Positions 1 through 10,739 of a DNA stretch of 64,000 nucleotides are shown here, piece by piece. The translations under genes were made by a program, and so were the position numbers. Under the pieces are notes generated by a model. It had not been told where the DNA came from. It ran no database searches and saw only the letters and a list, made by a program, of their open reading frames with translations. Numbering within the stretch: position 1 is the first letter of the stretch; every line of letters starts with the position of its first letter. The stretch is from Terana coerulea. Taxonomy: Eukaryota > Basidiomycota > Agaricomycetes > Polyporales > Phanerochaetaceae. The stretch is taken from NCBI GenBank assembly GCA_024811115.1, contig JAKOGH010000747.1, positions 248,001-312,000 on the forward strand. The letters are read 5' to 3'.

Positions 1-1150
1 CCATCACAGTGGGACCCGAAGCTGAAGATGTTGAGCGACGTTCCTTGGCTTGGGAGCGCTCTCAGCAGCATCACAAGGGTTCGTTTCGCGGTTTGGATCC
101 TATTACCTTGCATACTGCCGCTGCGATCGACGAGGAAGATGTACTCCTGGCTTGCGACAGGCGGAAGGTCGAATTTCGGTATCAACGTAAGGTTCATCGC
201 CACCGATCCTGAGCCTCTGGGATCGACTTCCGCGAAGCAGCGAGGGAGGTCGAGGCCTTCTGCCTGTATCACAAGGACAAAGTCTCCTCGTAAGAACTCC
301 GGGGAGCGATACTGGACAATTGCCCGGTGCCTTGAAGGACTGCCAAGGTGGGTCTGGTAAGGGTCCACCGAGATGTGGTGTGAAGGGCTTGTAATACTGC
401 CAATAACACCTTTCGTCTGCACATGTGCGTTGAGCCTCACGCGGGTGCGGATGGAAGCTGAAGACGCTCCAGCCATGCCCGCGGGAGTCTCACCGTAGCG
501 ATGGCCGATGGTCATAGGGATTTGAAGACGGATTGCCGTGGTGGCGTTGCTGTCCATCAGGTTCATGACAAGCTGTGCGATTGTGTTTAGCTTATGGTGT
601 GGTAACGAATGTAATGAGGATCAGGATGCTCACAGTCAGCGTTGTCGTCACTCGTTCCTGCCCACCAATGGAGCCGAGAGAAATCGCGAAGACTATGAGC
701 GCCACAGGTCAAGTTTTGTTCAAATACAGTCGATAGCACGGCGTACTGTCATCTGCCACCCATTCCACCAGCGCTGTTTGCTTTCCAGCACTGATCGCTT
801 GCTCGTGCTCCCGTGCCGCTTGCTCCCTGTCTTTCGCCACCCCGACTATGATGCGCCCCGACGAGCTCCTCATGTCAAACGCGCATACTGCCGCACGCGC
901 AGGCACGGGGAACACGTATTTCGCACGTGCTGTCGCGTCCCGTGAAGGGTTGAAGAACACTTGGGTGATATCCACCCGAGCGGAAACTAATAAAACCTTC
1001 GTCAGCCATCTTATCATTCCGGCGAAGAGGATCGTGACTGGTACCGTCGACTATCAAAGCGTTTACGGTCACCTCCTCAAGAGGAAGATGAGCAAGTTCT
1101 CCTTGTAGTGTGCCATGCACGATCCCAGAGAAATCACGCAATGCAGCCAT
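1..1150 (-). CDS. VIT/VWA domain protein A (3' part outside window)
   Basis: First member of the VIT-VWA family. Exons read leftward: 1150-1045, 986-747, 692-634, 572-1, the last one cut by the window edge. The 240- and 59-nt exons match those of paralogues C, D and E exactly. The N-terminus is the VIT (vault/inter-alpha-trypsin) domain, with the YVFPVPARAAV block and the run of charged and alanine residues after it. Next comes the start of the VWA domain with an intact metal-site motif, DRSGSM. No frame break is seen in this part, unlike B to E. The start at 1150 follows the exon-1 phase of the paralogues. It is divergent from 2OGD1. Function is unknown; VIT-VWA proteins are generally thought to bind partners through the VWA metal site. 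The linker and C-terminal domain cannot be seen. Confidence 0.8.
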
Positions 1151-1990
1151 GGTTGTGGATGTGGCGGGGGGAATGGCGGAATGGCGGCGGCGCAGGGTCC
1201 GCCCTCATATGACAGGAGCATCCAATCGTATTAGGTTCGAGGCGTCAGTCATCTGAGCCGCAGGTGAGAACATGGCTCTCCCATACTGCATCGTGTTTGA
1301 TGAACTCTGGACAGAGCATATATGAGGACCCTTTGGGCATGCGCGCTGCTTGATGCGAGTACAGTCCGTACAAGCAAGGAAATTGAAAAGGTCTGGGTGC
1401 GGCACTTGGTCCGAAGGGTATGCTTCTGTCGAGAACGAGCAAGTATAGCGGCGGATATGTACACAATAGTAAGAGGGATATACGCTTCTCCTCAAAGTGC
1501 GTACGGTGTAGAGATGAGCGTCCTGGTCAAGCTGCGAACTGATGATGACGAGTAGTATCTGAGCATAACCTTCAAAAGGAAGGGCGCATCAATCCACTAA
1601 CCGCCCCCCGCATCCGCCCACCGCTCCGGCGCGCGGCTACGGGCCTGCCACCACAATCCTACTACCATGTCAGTATTCCTTGGGCGGTGTGGTACCAGTG
1701 CGTAGATCCCAGCGATAACAGTGGAATTCTCTATGCTGATTGCTGCTTCTGACTTCTTAGAACCTCTTAATACGTGTCCGTATTCACGTCACATAGAGGC
1801 TACAGGTGGTGATTGGCCGAGCCGGTGTGAACCTCACCCGCTGTTCATATCTGCGCCAGCCCACTTGACCCTACATTGAGTCCGAGCGTGAGCTTGGACT
1901 TGATGATAGGCATTTAAGAGCATTGAAGCGATGGGGCCTAAATCACCCTCGCCTCCCCTGAAGTCTCGTCGACTTACAGCAATCGCAACT
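1151..1990. other. divergent intergenic region A / 2OGD1
   Basis: No gene is recognised. It holds the back-to-back promoters of VWA-A (leftward) and 2OGD1 (rightward). A TTTAAGAG element lies about 75 nt before the 2OGD1 start. An ATG at 1931 is in frame with the chosen start at 1991, but the 64-nt first exon and the MTVT start shared with 2OGD3 favour 1991. Confidence 0.5.
1202..1211 (-). promoter_or_regulatory. TATA-like element of VWA-A
   Basis: On the minus strand this reads CATATGAGGG, about 52 nt upstream of the start codon. That is the same distance and a similar sequence to the TATA boxes of VWA-C and VWA-D (TATAAGAGGTG). It is the weakest match of the set. Confidence 0.3.
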
Positions 1991-3564
1991 ATGACAGTGA
2001 CTGCCGCTCCTCCCGTTACGCACTACGAACCTGCACCTCCAACTACCGAGGAATGTAAGTAGAGAGCTTTTTGTAGTAGACTATTGTTAATTGTGGGAAT
2101 TAGTGGACTATGCCGACCTAGCCATCATCGACTTGTCCAAGGGCGCAACGCCAGAAGGCCGCGTAGAACTTGCGGCTCAAGTTCGAGATGCTATGCGCAC
2201 ACAGGGATTCTTCTATATGATCAATCATGGGCTTTCCGTAGAGCAGGTGCGACACCTCTCTTTCTTATTACGTTCATGTGCTTACCGTGCCGCCTAGAAA
2301 AATCGCGTCTTCGACATCGCCGACGCTCTCTTCTCTCAGGTTTCGGAAGAGGAGAAGCAGCAGTATATTGGTCGTATACTGGAAACTGGATCTTATCAGG
2401 GCTACAAAGCCCGTCAATTTTGGGTAAGCATGTAAACACCTCGCATTCACTGTTGCTTGACCAAGGACGTTCAGCATGTGGATGGTGGCGTCCGTGATCA
2501 AGTCGAACACTACAGCAGTAAGACATCCATCTGACTCTCTTTTGATACCTATATTTTTCTGATGCCCTATAGTGAACAGAAACGTACAGAGGAAATCACA
2601 CCCGGAGGCGCTGCGCCCCTTTTTGCCCGAGCTCGATGCCTTTGCAAGGCACAATCATTTCAACGTCCTACAGCCCGTTCTCCGGTACGTTACATCAAGC
2701 TTCGTACAATTACATGATTCATCACTCGGTACAGACTTCTGGCCGCAGGCCTCGAACTTCCCGAAGATGCATTCCTCAAAGTTCATGGCTGGGACGCAGT
2801 GAACGAGACTGACGGTGTGTTCCTTGATCTACGCATGTATGATTGTGCTCACAATAAACTATAGTGCGATTCATGAAGTAGTACGTCCCCAGCGCACATG
2901 CACATGCGTTGCATTCGCAGAGGTGCTGACAAACCCAATTTAAGCTACCCCCGCTCAGAGGAGGAAGAAGTAAAATGCAAGAGTGTTTGGCTCAAAGGCC
3001 ACACTGGTACGTCATCCAGCTTCCCAGCACAAATCGCGACCTATACGCTCTCCGTCAGACACCGGCAGCATCACCATACTCTGGTCTCAACCCGTCGCTG
3101 CCCTCCAAATTCCGCTCACCCGAAGGAAAATGGAAATGGGTCAGGCACATCGACAACGCTCTCGTTAGTATCACATCTCGCCCCTAAAAATCGCCTGAAA
3201 TGATACGGCATACGTCTAGGTCGTGAATGCCGGCGACTGCATGGAGTTCCTCTCCGGCGGATTCTACAAGGCGACCATCCACCGGGTCATCCAACCGCCT
3301 GCAGACCAGCGTGGCTACACCCGGCTGGGCGCATTCTACTTCGCCATGCCAGACGACGACGTCACGCTCGTACCATTCTCCGAGAGCCCTGTCCTTCAGG
3401 CAGTGGGGATTAAGAGACGTTTCGAGGACGATCAGTCGCCAACCACTGAGGTCTGGCGCAAAGCTAGAAACACCGCGTACGGATTGACCGAGCTGAAGAA
3501 ATCCCGCGAGGAAGGCGTGGAGGAGGAGTACATCAATGGTATTTTGGTTAAACATTACAAATAG
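1991..3564 (+). CDS. 2-oxoglutarate/Fe(II) dioxygenase 1 (frame broken)
   Basis: Isopenicillin-N-synthase-like oxygenase of about 363 residues. Exons: 1991-2054, 2104-2246, 2298-2423, 2475-2517, 2573-2684, 2735-2814, 2865-2877, 2945-3006, 3059-3163, 3220-3564. It has an N-terminal DIOX_N region (QGFFYMINHGLS). The iron ligands expected of the family are present: HTD near residue 213 and the second His near 270 (ATIHRVIQP), followed by the co-substrate Arg (YTRLGAF). The substrate is unknown. Exon 9 is 105 nt long, where both paralogues have 104. The reading frame is lost between VAALQI and SPEGKWKWVRHIDNAL near 3108-3114, so one base has been gained. The gene is tail-to-tail with VWA-B, 110 bp apart. 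It could be a pseudogene, or the extra base may be an assembly error. Confidence 0.85.
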
Positions 3565-3674
3565 TCCGCTCCAACATTTGTTGTACACAAGCAATGAACA
3601 AAGAACATGAACTGAAGTCATGAAAATCATAGGAGGCGTGATAGTCGTCACAAGAGTACAACCACCTTAGGGTG

Positions 3675-6600
3675 TCAGCCGACGATACCTTGCGCACGGG
3701 AGAGCAAATCGTCAAAGTCAATCCCGGGAGTCTGTGAGATGAAGCCCATGGCTTTCTCCAACAGCCCTTCCAGCAGCTCGGGCTGGTCCGCCATGTGCTT
3801 CTTCAAGTATGCGATCGCGAGCACCGTCGCCCACACCTTTTCCGGCACCTCCAGGTCGTTGGCCTGCGCCAGGGTCTTGGCCCCGACTGCCTGCTGGAGG
3901 CGCAGCGTCGGCGGGAACGAGCCGTCGAAGGACTGAAGACGGATGAGCGCAAGAACTTTGGCCTCGGCCGACTGTGCGGCGTTGTCTTCCTCCTCGGGAG
4001 GCACAGGGTAATCAAAGTCCGTTTGGCGATGGCGGGACGAGCGCGGCGCAACAACAGTCACTGGAGAACGTGGGGCAGACCGCGGCGCGGAGACGACCAT
4101 GGGAAGACTATAGCTAGGGGCTGCGCTCATGCTGTGCGAGCGACTGTGCGTGGTGACGGTTGGGCCGGAAGGCTGGCTCGACTGCCGCGTGCTTGGGCTT
4201 CTGCTGAACCATCCCTTGACAGTGGACCCAATCGAGTTCCTCTTCCGGTGTGCTTTGTCCTTCGTCGGAGAAGTTGAGACAAGGGCGGCGTTGTGGAGAG
4301 GAGGCGAAACAAATCCTGGGGACGGAATGGATGGTTGTGACGGAGCGAATGCCGGTGCAGCGTAGGAGTAGGACCTCGCACTTAAAGATGCGTACTCCTC
4401 CTGATGATAGCGCGATGGGTCTATGTCAGCTGGGTCATAGCTTTCAGCGTGATTGTTATCGTATGGATAGGAAGTCGCATCCTCATGTACAACGTCCTCG
4501 ATGGTTGGATCGTACGATTCGACATACGCGGATGCTGCGGACCTGGCAGCAGGGCGGCGCGCCGCACCTCTCGGCCTCAAAGTGTGGTGGAATATAGGCC
4601 TGAGGCGAAGGCGGCGAGCGCGCTCCTCTTGACGCAGAGATCACTATTGGTACACCAGGGAGAACGTGCGGGCGAACGTGAGCGCGAGCGTGATCTGCGT
4701 GACGCAGATATGACTATTGGTATACCGGGCGAGCGTGAGCGTGATCTGCTTGAACGTCGGGACGGCGGGTATACTGCGACAACCTGCGGCCGTTGAGACG
4801 CCACGACGGGGGACTCGCGGCGGGGAGACTGCACCTCCGTCGAGGTGCGCTTGTCCACGGCGACGAACGACGTGAAGCGGCTCACGAGCTGATACTGGGT
4901 GCCCAGACGAATGATGAGAGACTTTGCAGATGCAGAGATGTTGCCTCTGTTGGAGTCCTCCAGGTCCATGATTGCTCGTCGCGCCGCTAAGGTCTGCAGC
5001 AGCTGGTGGCGAGGGTGCTCTACGGGGAAATCGACCTGTTCGATAGGCACTGTGAACTGCAGCACCTTACCCAGACCGTCCCGCTGCGCATGAAGGACGA
5101 CCTCCTGAGGAATCACGAACTTCTCGTCCTCAATAAGCGCGAAGACGACGAAGCGATTGCCAGGATATATGCTCGAGATCTCTGCAGGAGCTTGTCGAAT
5201 GCCTTGGACTTTCGTGTTGCCCGCCCGCCAAGCTCGCTGGAGATCGGTGCGGACGCCCCAGTCGATCGTAACATTTTTGAGGATGTACGTCCGACTGGCG
5301 CGAACGAGCTTCGAGCACTTGCCGATGATACTTTCGGCCGTGGTCGCCATCAAGCAAATCCCGTTGCCCGCGCGGGCGATGCCTTCGCACATCGGAGTGG
5401 AAGTCGTCTCCCCAATCCCGAGCGTGAAAACTCTGAGCGAAGCATGCCGAGACGCCTTCTTCACTGCGTGCGCGACGGAACCAATGGTATAATCGATGTT
5501 ATGAGACTGTTGCAGCAAATGCAAGGCGTGAGCCTTCGTGACACAGGCGAGCAAGAGACAAACTTGCCTCGCCGTCCGTGAGCACAAAGCAGGCTGTGGG
5601 TACATTTGTCTTGCGAGACTGGAAAACCTTCTCCAACGCTGGCTGTATCTCCGTTCCTCCGTAGTTTGCAGACATAGTGTCGACATAGAGAGTCTAACAA
5701 AACGAAAGTTATTCCTATCTACCAGTTGGGGATTATGACAAACTCACGGCAAGTCCTAGGCTCTGCTCGTCGTACGGGATGCTGCGCATCCAACGGTTGT
5801 CGCAGGTACTACCAAAGCTGAAAATGTTGAAGACAGTCCCTCGGCTTGGCAAGGCACGTAGCAACACGACGAGTGTCCGTTTGGCAGTCTCGATTCGTTT
5901 CTCCTTCCATGCTGCAGCTACGGTCGACCAGAAAGATGTACTCCTGCTGTGGAATTGGAGGCAGGTTGAACTTCGGCACAATGCTCAGCTGTATCGCCGT
6001 CGTGCCATTCGGCCCTCGGTGGGCAAAAGCATCGCGGGGCATCCAGACCGTCCGCGACGATGGAGAGCACAAAGTCCTGAGAGAGGAAGTCGGGCGAGCG
6101 ATATCGCGCAGACCTTCGACCCGCTGGTGACGTCTGGGACGCTCCGCCAGGTAACAGCTTGAGCATCGGATGAGTTGGACTTGTAACGCTCTTGACTTCG
6201 CCCTTCATCCGCACATCTACGTCTACTGTGATGCGGTCTGGAGGGATCACCTTGCGCCGAGCATCCCCGCCGGCGTTGTACCGTAGCGCATGCCGATGTA
6301 CATGGGGAGCTGAAGCCTAACTTGGTCTGACACGTCATCGTCCATGAGATCCAACACATACTGTACTCAGGATCAGTGAGCAGAAATTCTGGATAATTTT
6401 GTCTGACGTACAGTGACTTGTGTGGTGATCATTTGTTGCGCAGGAAGCGCTCCCAGAGAGATGGAAAATACTAGAAATGAGTCTTCGTTAATCATATAAA
6501 ACAAAATGTAAATGCAGCGCACTGTCGTCCGTCACATGTTCGACCAAGCCGGTCATCTGTCCGTGGTAGATAGCGGCTTGGTGCTCGCGTCTCGCCTGCT

Positions 6601-6923
6601 CCTTCTCTTTCGCCACCGCGGTGATGATTGTGCCATCCGGAGCAACCATGTGAAACCCACAGACGGCGGCTCGCGCGGGCAGGGGAAGACATACTTCGCA
6701 TGAGAAACTACTGGAGAATACTGCCAGAAATCTTGAGTGACGGTGACGATCGCAGATACTAGAGGTGTCTGAGGTGAGAACTGAGATCAGAAAGATGCTG
6801 AGCAGGAACTCGCCGTCAACTATGTCAGCATGCACTTCGACCTTCTCGAGAGGCAGATATGTTTCCCCGCGATCGCCCTCATACACAACCCCGCAGCGTC
6901 TCTGCGATGTTCGGAACTCGCAT
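3675..6923 (-). CDS. VIT/VWA domain protein B with RS-repeat linker (several frame breaks)
   Basis: Exons (leftward): 6923-6814, 6758-6523, 6470-6412, 6360-5748, 5693-5568, 5506-4656, 4599-3675; about 972 residues once breaks are allowed for. Order: VIT, VWA (DRSCSM at the metal site, where paralogues have DRSGSM), an arginine-serine-rich linker with two runs of RSRSRSP around 4670-4790, a serine/proline linker, and the family C-terminal domain (LIRLQSFDGSF, then WATVLAIAYLKKHM). Five one-base shifts lie in exons 1-4, near 6889 (C run), 6682 (G run), 6252, 6025 (A run) and 5898 (T run). Correcting each restores the paralogue exon phase. Introns 1 and 5 begin with GC rather than GT; intron 5 has the perfect AG|GCAAGT donor. 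The 56-nt intron 4600-4655 is itself a copy of the upstream coding repeat and may not be a true intron. The gene may be decayed. Confidence 0.75.
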
Positions 6924-6975
6924 GGTGTACTAGGAGGGGAGCCAAGAGGAGGACGTTGCAATGCAACGTACACGC

Positions 6976-6981
6976 TATATA
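6976..6981 (-). promoter_or_regulatory. TATA box of VWA-B
   Basis: TATATA on the minus strand, about 55 nt before the inferred start at 6923 and followed by GCGTGTACG. Position and flank resemble the other VWA promoters. Confidence 0.4.
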
Positions 6982-7395
6982 TCAGCGAGTCCCTTATTCA
7001 AAGGATCCGAGATCCTAGGAACACATGAATAGCAATCAGCATGGACTGGTCCAGATGCACAGCATAGTATGAGGTTCCCACAGTGAGCAGTACAATAACT
7101 CACAGAAGAGAAGGTTACTCTGCAACATTGGGACATATGGTTTGATATCCCAACAGTCCCTCCACGGCATTTTGAAGGCCCACAGCTCGATGCGTGTACA
7201 GCATTTGGTCAAGCCAGAGTACGTTGTCGAATTATCGTGGCGCTGTATCAAGAGCTCATTTCGCAAGCAGTCAGTGCCAGCGGGTCACGAGCTCCGCTGA
7301 GCGAGAAACTTGTGTAATGAAAGAAGAAGTGGCTTTCCAACGACGTACAGGCTGTGGTGGTTGTGCGGAGTCAAGGTCGTTTAATGTGCTTCCGA

Positions 7396-7450
7396 GTTGC
7401 GCATCCGCCGACAGCGCATCAAACGGCGCATCAACGTCGGTATTGCTCTA
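7396..7450 (+). repeat. dispersed repeat, part 1
   Basis: Contains GCGCATCAAACGGCGCATCAA, which recurs in reverse orientation at about 23180-23215. A shorter match (GGCGTTTGATGCGCCAT) lies near 54357. Confidence 0.55.
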
Positions 7451-7758
7451 AACGGTGCAGATTACATCTCATTTTTGAGCTCGGCAACTACTGTCAGAGG
7501 GTAGTTTCTAGCCAGGGAAAAAAGAGAGAAAATCTAATTTTCCCTCATGATATGAGAGAATATCCTGTAGCTAAAAGCACCAAGTTTAGTACAGTAAGAA
7601 ATATACTTCAGCTGTTTCTCTCATCTCGGGCACCAAACATGATTACTCACTTAAAACGCCAGCAAAATGGCTCTCATCTGCAGTTATAGAACTTGTGAAA
7701 TAGGTGCATAGGCTGAAATAGTTTGCTGTGGGCCTGTGGCTGGCAACTGGCAGGTTAC

Positions 7759-7922
7759 GGTTCAAGCCCCGAACGTCGGTGCTGCCCGCTTCCTCTTCGT
7801 GGCGCATCAAAATGGCGCATGTCTCCACGTTACCTTTTCCGGGGGTAGGATGACGATCGATCGACAGCGCCACAAAGGCGTGGCCCAAGGCCTTTTGTCC
7901 ACAACGTCGTCATGGACGAGAT
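7759..7922 (+). repeat. dispersed repeat, part 2 (tRNA-like B box)
   Basis: Matches the reverse complement of about 23265-23377 in blocks: GGTTCAAGCCCCGAACGTCG, then CCTCTTCGTGGC, AAGGCGTG, and GTCATGGACGAG. The GGTTCAAGCCC start resembles a tRNA T-arm/B-box. That would fit a tRNA-derived short element, but no convincing A box is seen. Confidence 0.5.
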
Positions 7923-8383
7923 GAGCCCTCTAAGCTCTATGAGCCTCATTTACCATCAATTGTGTGAATAACGCCAGGCAGCCGGGGAATAATAGAACGG
8001 ACGAACTCCAGGCGTTAAAAGGCATTAACGGACAGAGGGATACAGTGGTAGGGTAAACGTGAGTACGACGTACAGTTCTACAAAACGGTCAGACGGTGCT
8101 TCGGTCCATGCGAATAGTCAAAATAGTGAACGAGAAAGTCAGTGCTCGACGCCAAACGGAGCTCCAACCATCCTGTGGGCGGACGAAGAATAGATAAAGG
8201 GTAGTCCGTGAGATGGGTCGTGTGAACGTAGAGACAGGATGCGTGCGGGGTGCGTGCGGGGTCGTCAGACGTAGGTCGTACATATTAAGTAGACGCATGT
8301 AGTGCTGCAGCTACACAGCAGAACGCATGAGACGTGAAGGAGGCGTTGATCTTGATGTGCCAGACGCGCGTCGTATCTGTCGG

Positions 8384-8899
8384 CTAGGTTTCCGTTGCGA
8401 CTGGACGAAGATGAGCACTCAAGCCAGGTGAGCGAGCAGGAGCAGCACTAACATGTCGAGACATAATAAGCTTGGCCATAGATATTGGTGGTTGAGAGAA
8501 TTGTGGCTGGGGTTGCACTGAGAGAGGGCAGATAACGCCGTTGAGAGGGCACACGACCGATGATGGAGCTGCAACGTACCTGATATCGCTCTGTTCATTT
8601 GCCAATCCATCCTGACAAGCTCGCTGCCGCCATTGTACCCCGCATTGCCTCCCCACTTCCTCCTCTTCGTCCTCGCCAATGAGAGCCCCGAGTGACAGGG
8701 ACCCACCCAGATTCCAGTTCCACAGCGGGAGCTTGGCGCCGGCAGCGACATTCATCACCGGCTGGTTGACGTGCGCGTCGAATTTGTGTGAGAAGCGGTG
8801 TAGCGAGCCGGAGCCAACGCGCACGAGCGCAAAGGCAGAGGTGATGACAGACAGGACCGAGAGGATTTGCAGGCAGGACAGCGAGAAGAGGTCGCCCAT
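8384..8899 (-). CDS. hypothetical protein, possible membrane anchor
   Basis: Open frame of about 171 residues starting MGDLFSLSCLQILSVLSVI, with one hydrophobic stretch near the N-terminus. A glycine/leucine region and an acidic patch (GEDEEEEVG) follow. The part up to about 8650 looks protein-like. The remainder is low complexity and may be intronic or non-coding; a GT donor could lie near 8640. No family is recognised. Alternative upstream starts exist at 8947 in the same frame. Confidence is low because nothing but open frame and composition supports it. Confidence 0.3.
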   Translation of the reverse strand: MGDLFSLSCLQILSVLSVITSAFALVRVGSGSLHRFSHKFDAHVNQPVMNVAAGAKLPLWNWNLGGSLSLGALIGEDEEEEVGRQCGVQWRQRACQDGLANEQSDIRYVAAPSSVVCPLNGVICPLSVQPQPQFSQPPISMAKLIMSRHVSAAPARSPGLSAHLRPVATET

Positions 8900-9998
8900 G
8901 GCGAATGGTAGTGCCGGGGGAGAAACCGTGCGGCGATGCCCGAGCACGCGCTGGCGGTGCTGTTCAGCAGCGAAGGGTTCTCAACGCGGAGGACGTTGGC
9001 GAACGCCGTGGCTGGCGGGAGGGCGGGGGGTGAGTGTGAGGTGGACGTGGAAAGGAGGAGCACAGCGCCCACGCACCGCCTGACGTGACTACCGAATCCG
9101 CGCCGGCAAACTCCGCGCCTTTCTTAATCGCCAACCACATCCTCGCGCTCGAGTATTCTCCACGGTTCAGGCGTCCGCGACCGAATGGCAGCGTCAGATG
9201 GCCTGCAGGGCGGCGTGAGGAGGTGAGCGAGGAAGCCAGAGACAGCGAGCAAAACCCACGAAGGCCCGCGTCATATGAACGTCAGCCCTCTTCCAGCCTG
9301 CCGTCCTATTTCGAACTGCCTATTCTCCTTTGCCGAGGTTGTGCTGTCCCGACCTCGTCATTCATGATTTGCGGCAAATTGGCGGTCGTCGACGTGGTGG
9401 GTGCAGGCAGAGGACGTTCGGTGCAAATACGGGTAATCCCCTCGAGTACTCCGGGCATGCCACGTCTGGCAGGGACCAGTCTGTGCTGTCATCGACGCAA
9501 GTGGTTGATCGTCCCGCTTCCTCGCTGTGAATTCGCATGCTGACAAGCATGTTATGCATTTCTGTCATACCACTCTAATCATTCCAGCTACAGTGTACGT
9601 GCTGCTTTATCACATGCGCTGGCCAGCCAGCCAGACGTACGTAGCATCTCGGTGCGTCCTCTTTTCCACCGCCCTGAGCTCCGCCGAAAGTGACCATATG
9701 AACATCTGGAAACAGTTTCGGGGCTCGCTGTCAGCCCCCTTCGCTCGAGGTCGGGGAAGCAGTGATTCAGTCTCAGCACTGGCTCTTGAGTCGCCGCTTG
9801 CCACACGTTAGCCTGAGGTTTCATGAGACAATGGACGGTGACCGCATTGAATCGCCGTTGAACTCATCAAGCACTTGGGCAGGCTTCTCAGGTCATCTCC
9901 GGCCTCATCCAGCGTGCTCGGCGACGATTGGGCTGGAAGCGGTAAAACCTCGCGCGGTAGGTGCAGCCCAGCTCGTCCATAGTGCGTGGTCGAGCAAG
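8900..9998. other. intergenic
   Basis: No gene recognised; GC-rich open frames in several phases without motifs. Confidence 0.4.
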
Positions 9999-10739
9999 TC
10001 GCCGCGTCGCCCTTGTATTTTCTACTGATACCTTTCTCCGGGAATAGAACGACTGCATCGAATGCACGGCGATGTAACTTACGTTACCGCTTGCCATGGT
10101 ACGTGCTTGCTCTTCGCTCACAGCACCAGTGTACATGCTCGAGTGGATACGGGCTAGGAAATCAGGTAACTGCGAGCAGGAGTTCTGATGTGCATAATCA
10201 CCGGTGACGATGTGACTACTGAATACATGCTATGGCTGAACAAAATCAGATATAATTTCACACTGCACGCAAATTGTTTTCACATGTGGTCTCACAAACG
10301 CCATAATGGTCACTGAGAAGGTGCGACACCATCTTGTTCTGGCCGTTCGTCGACACAGTAGCTAATCAAGCCGCCGCGTCGCCCTTGCGCTTACTACTGG
10401 AACCTTTCTCTGGGAATAGAACGACGAAGTGCCATTGCACGGTGATACTGTTTACGTTACCGTATACCATGGAACACGTCTGCTCCTCGCTCGCAGTACC
10501 GGTGTAAATGCTCGAGGGATTACGGGATGGGAAATGAGGTAACGGCCAGCAGAACTTCTAATGCGCGCAATCGCTGGTGACGATGCTGGAACTAAATATG
10601 TGCTGTAGCTGAACAAAGTCAGATATGCTTTCACACTGCACGCAAATTTGTTTTCACATGTGGTCTCACCAACGACATAATGGCCACTGAGAAGGTGCGA
10701 CGCCACCTTGTTCTGGCCGTTCGTCGACACAGTAGCTAA
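9999..10739. repeat. two-copy tandem repeat, period about 373 bp
   Basis: Unit 1 about 9999-10370, unit 2 about 10371-10739. Landmarks recur 372-374 bp apart: GCCGCGTCGCCC at 10001 and 10373, and TCGTCGACACAGTAGCTAA at 10347 and 10721. The copies differ by scattered substitutions, so the duplication is not recent. No coding potential is seen. Confidence 0.85.

Larger units (their letters stand above)
6982..8383. other. intergenic, repeat-bearing
   Basis: No gene is recognised. Only short open frames without family features occur. The region contains copies of the dispersed repeat described separately (7396-7450 and 7759-7922). Confidence 0.5.
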
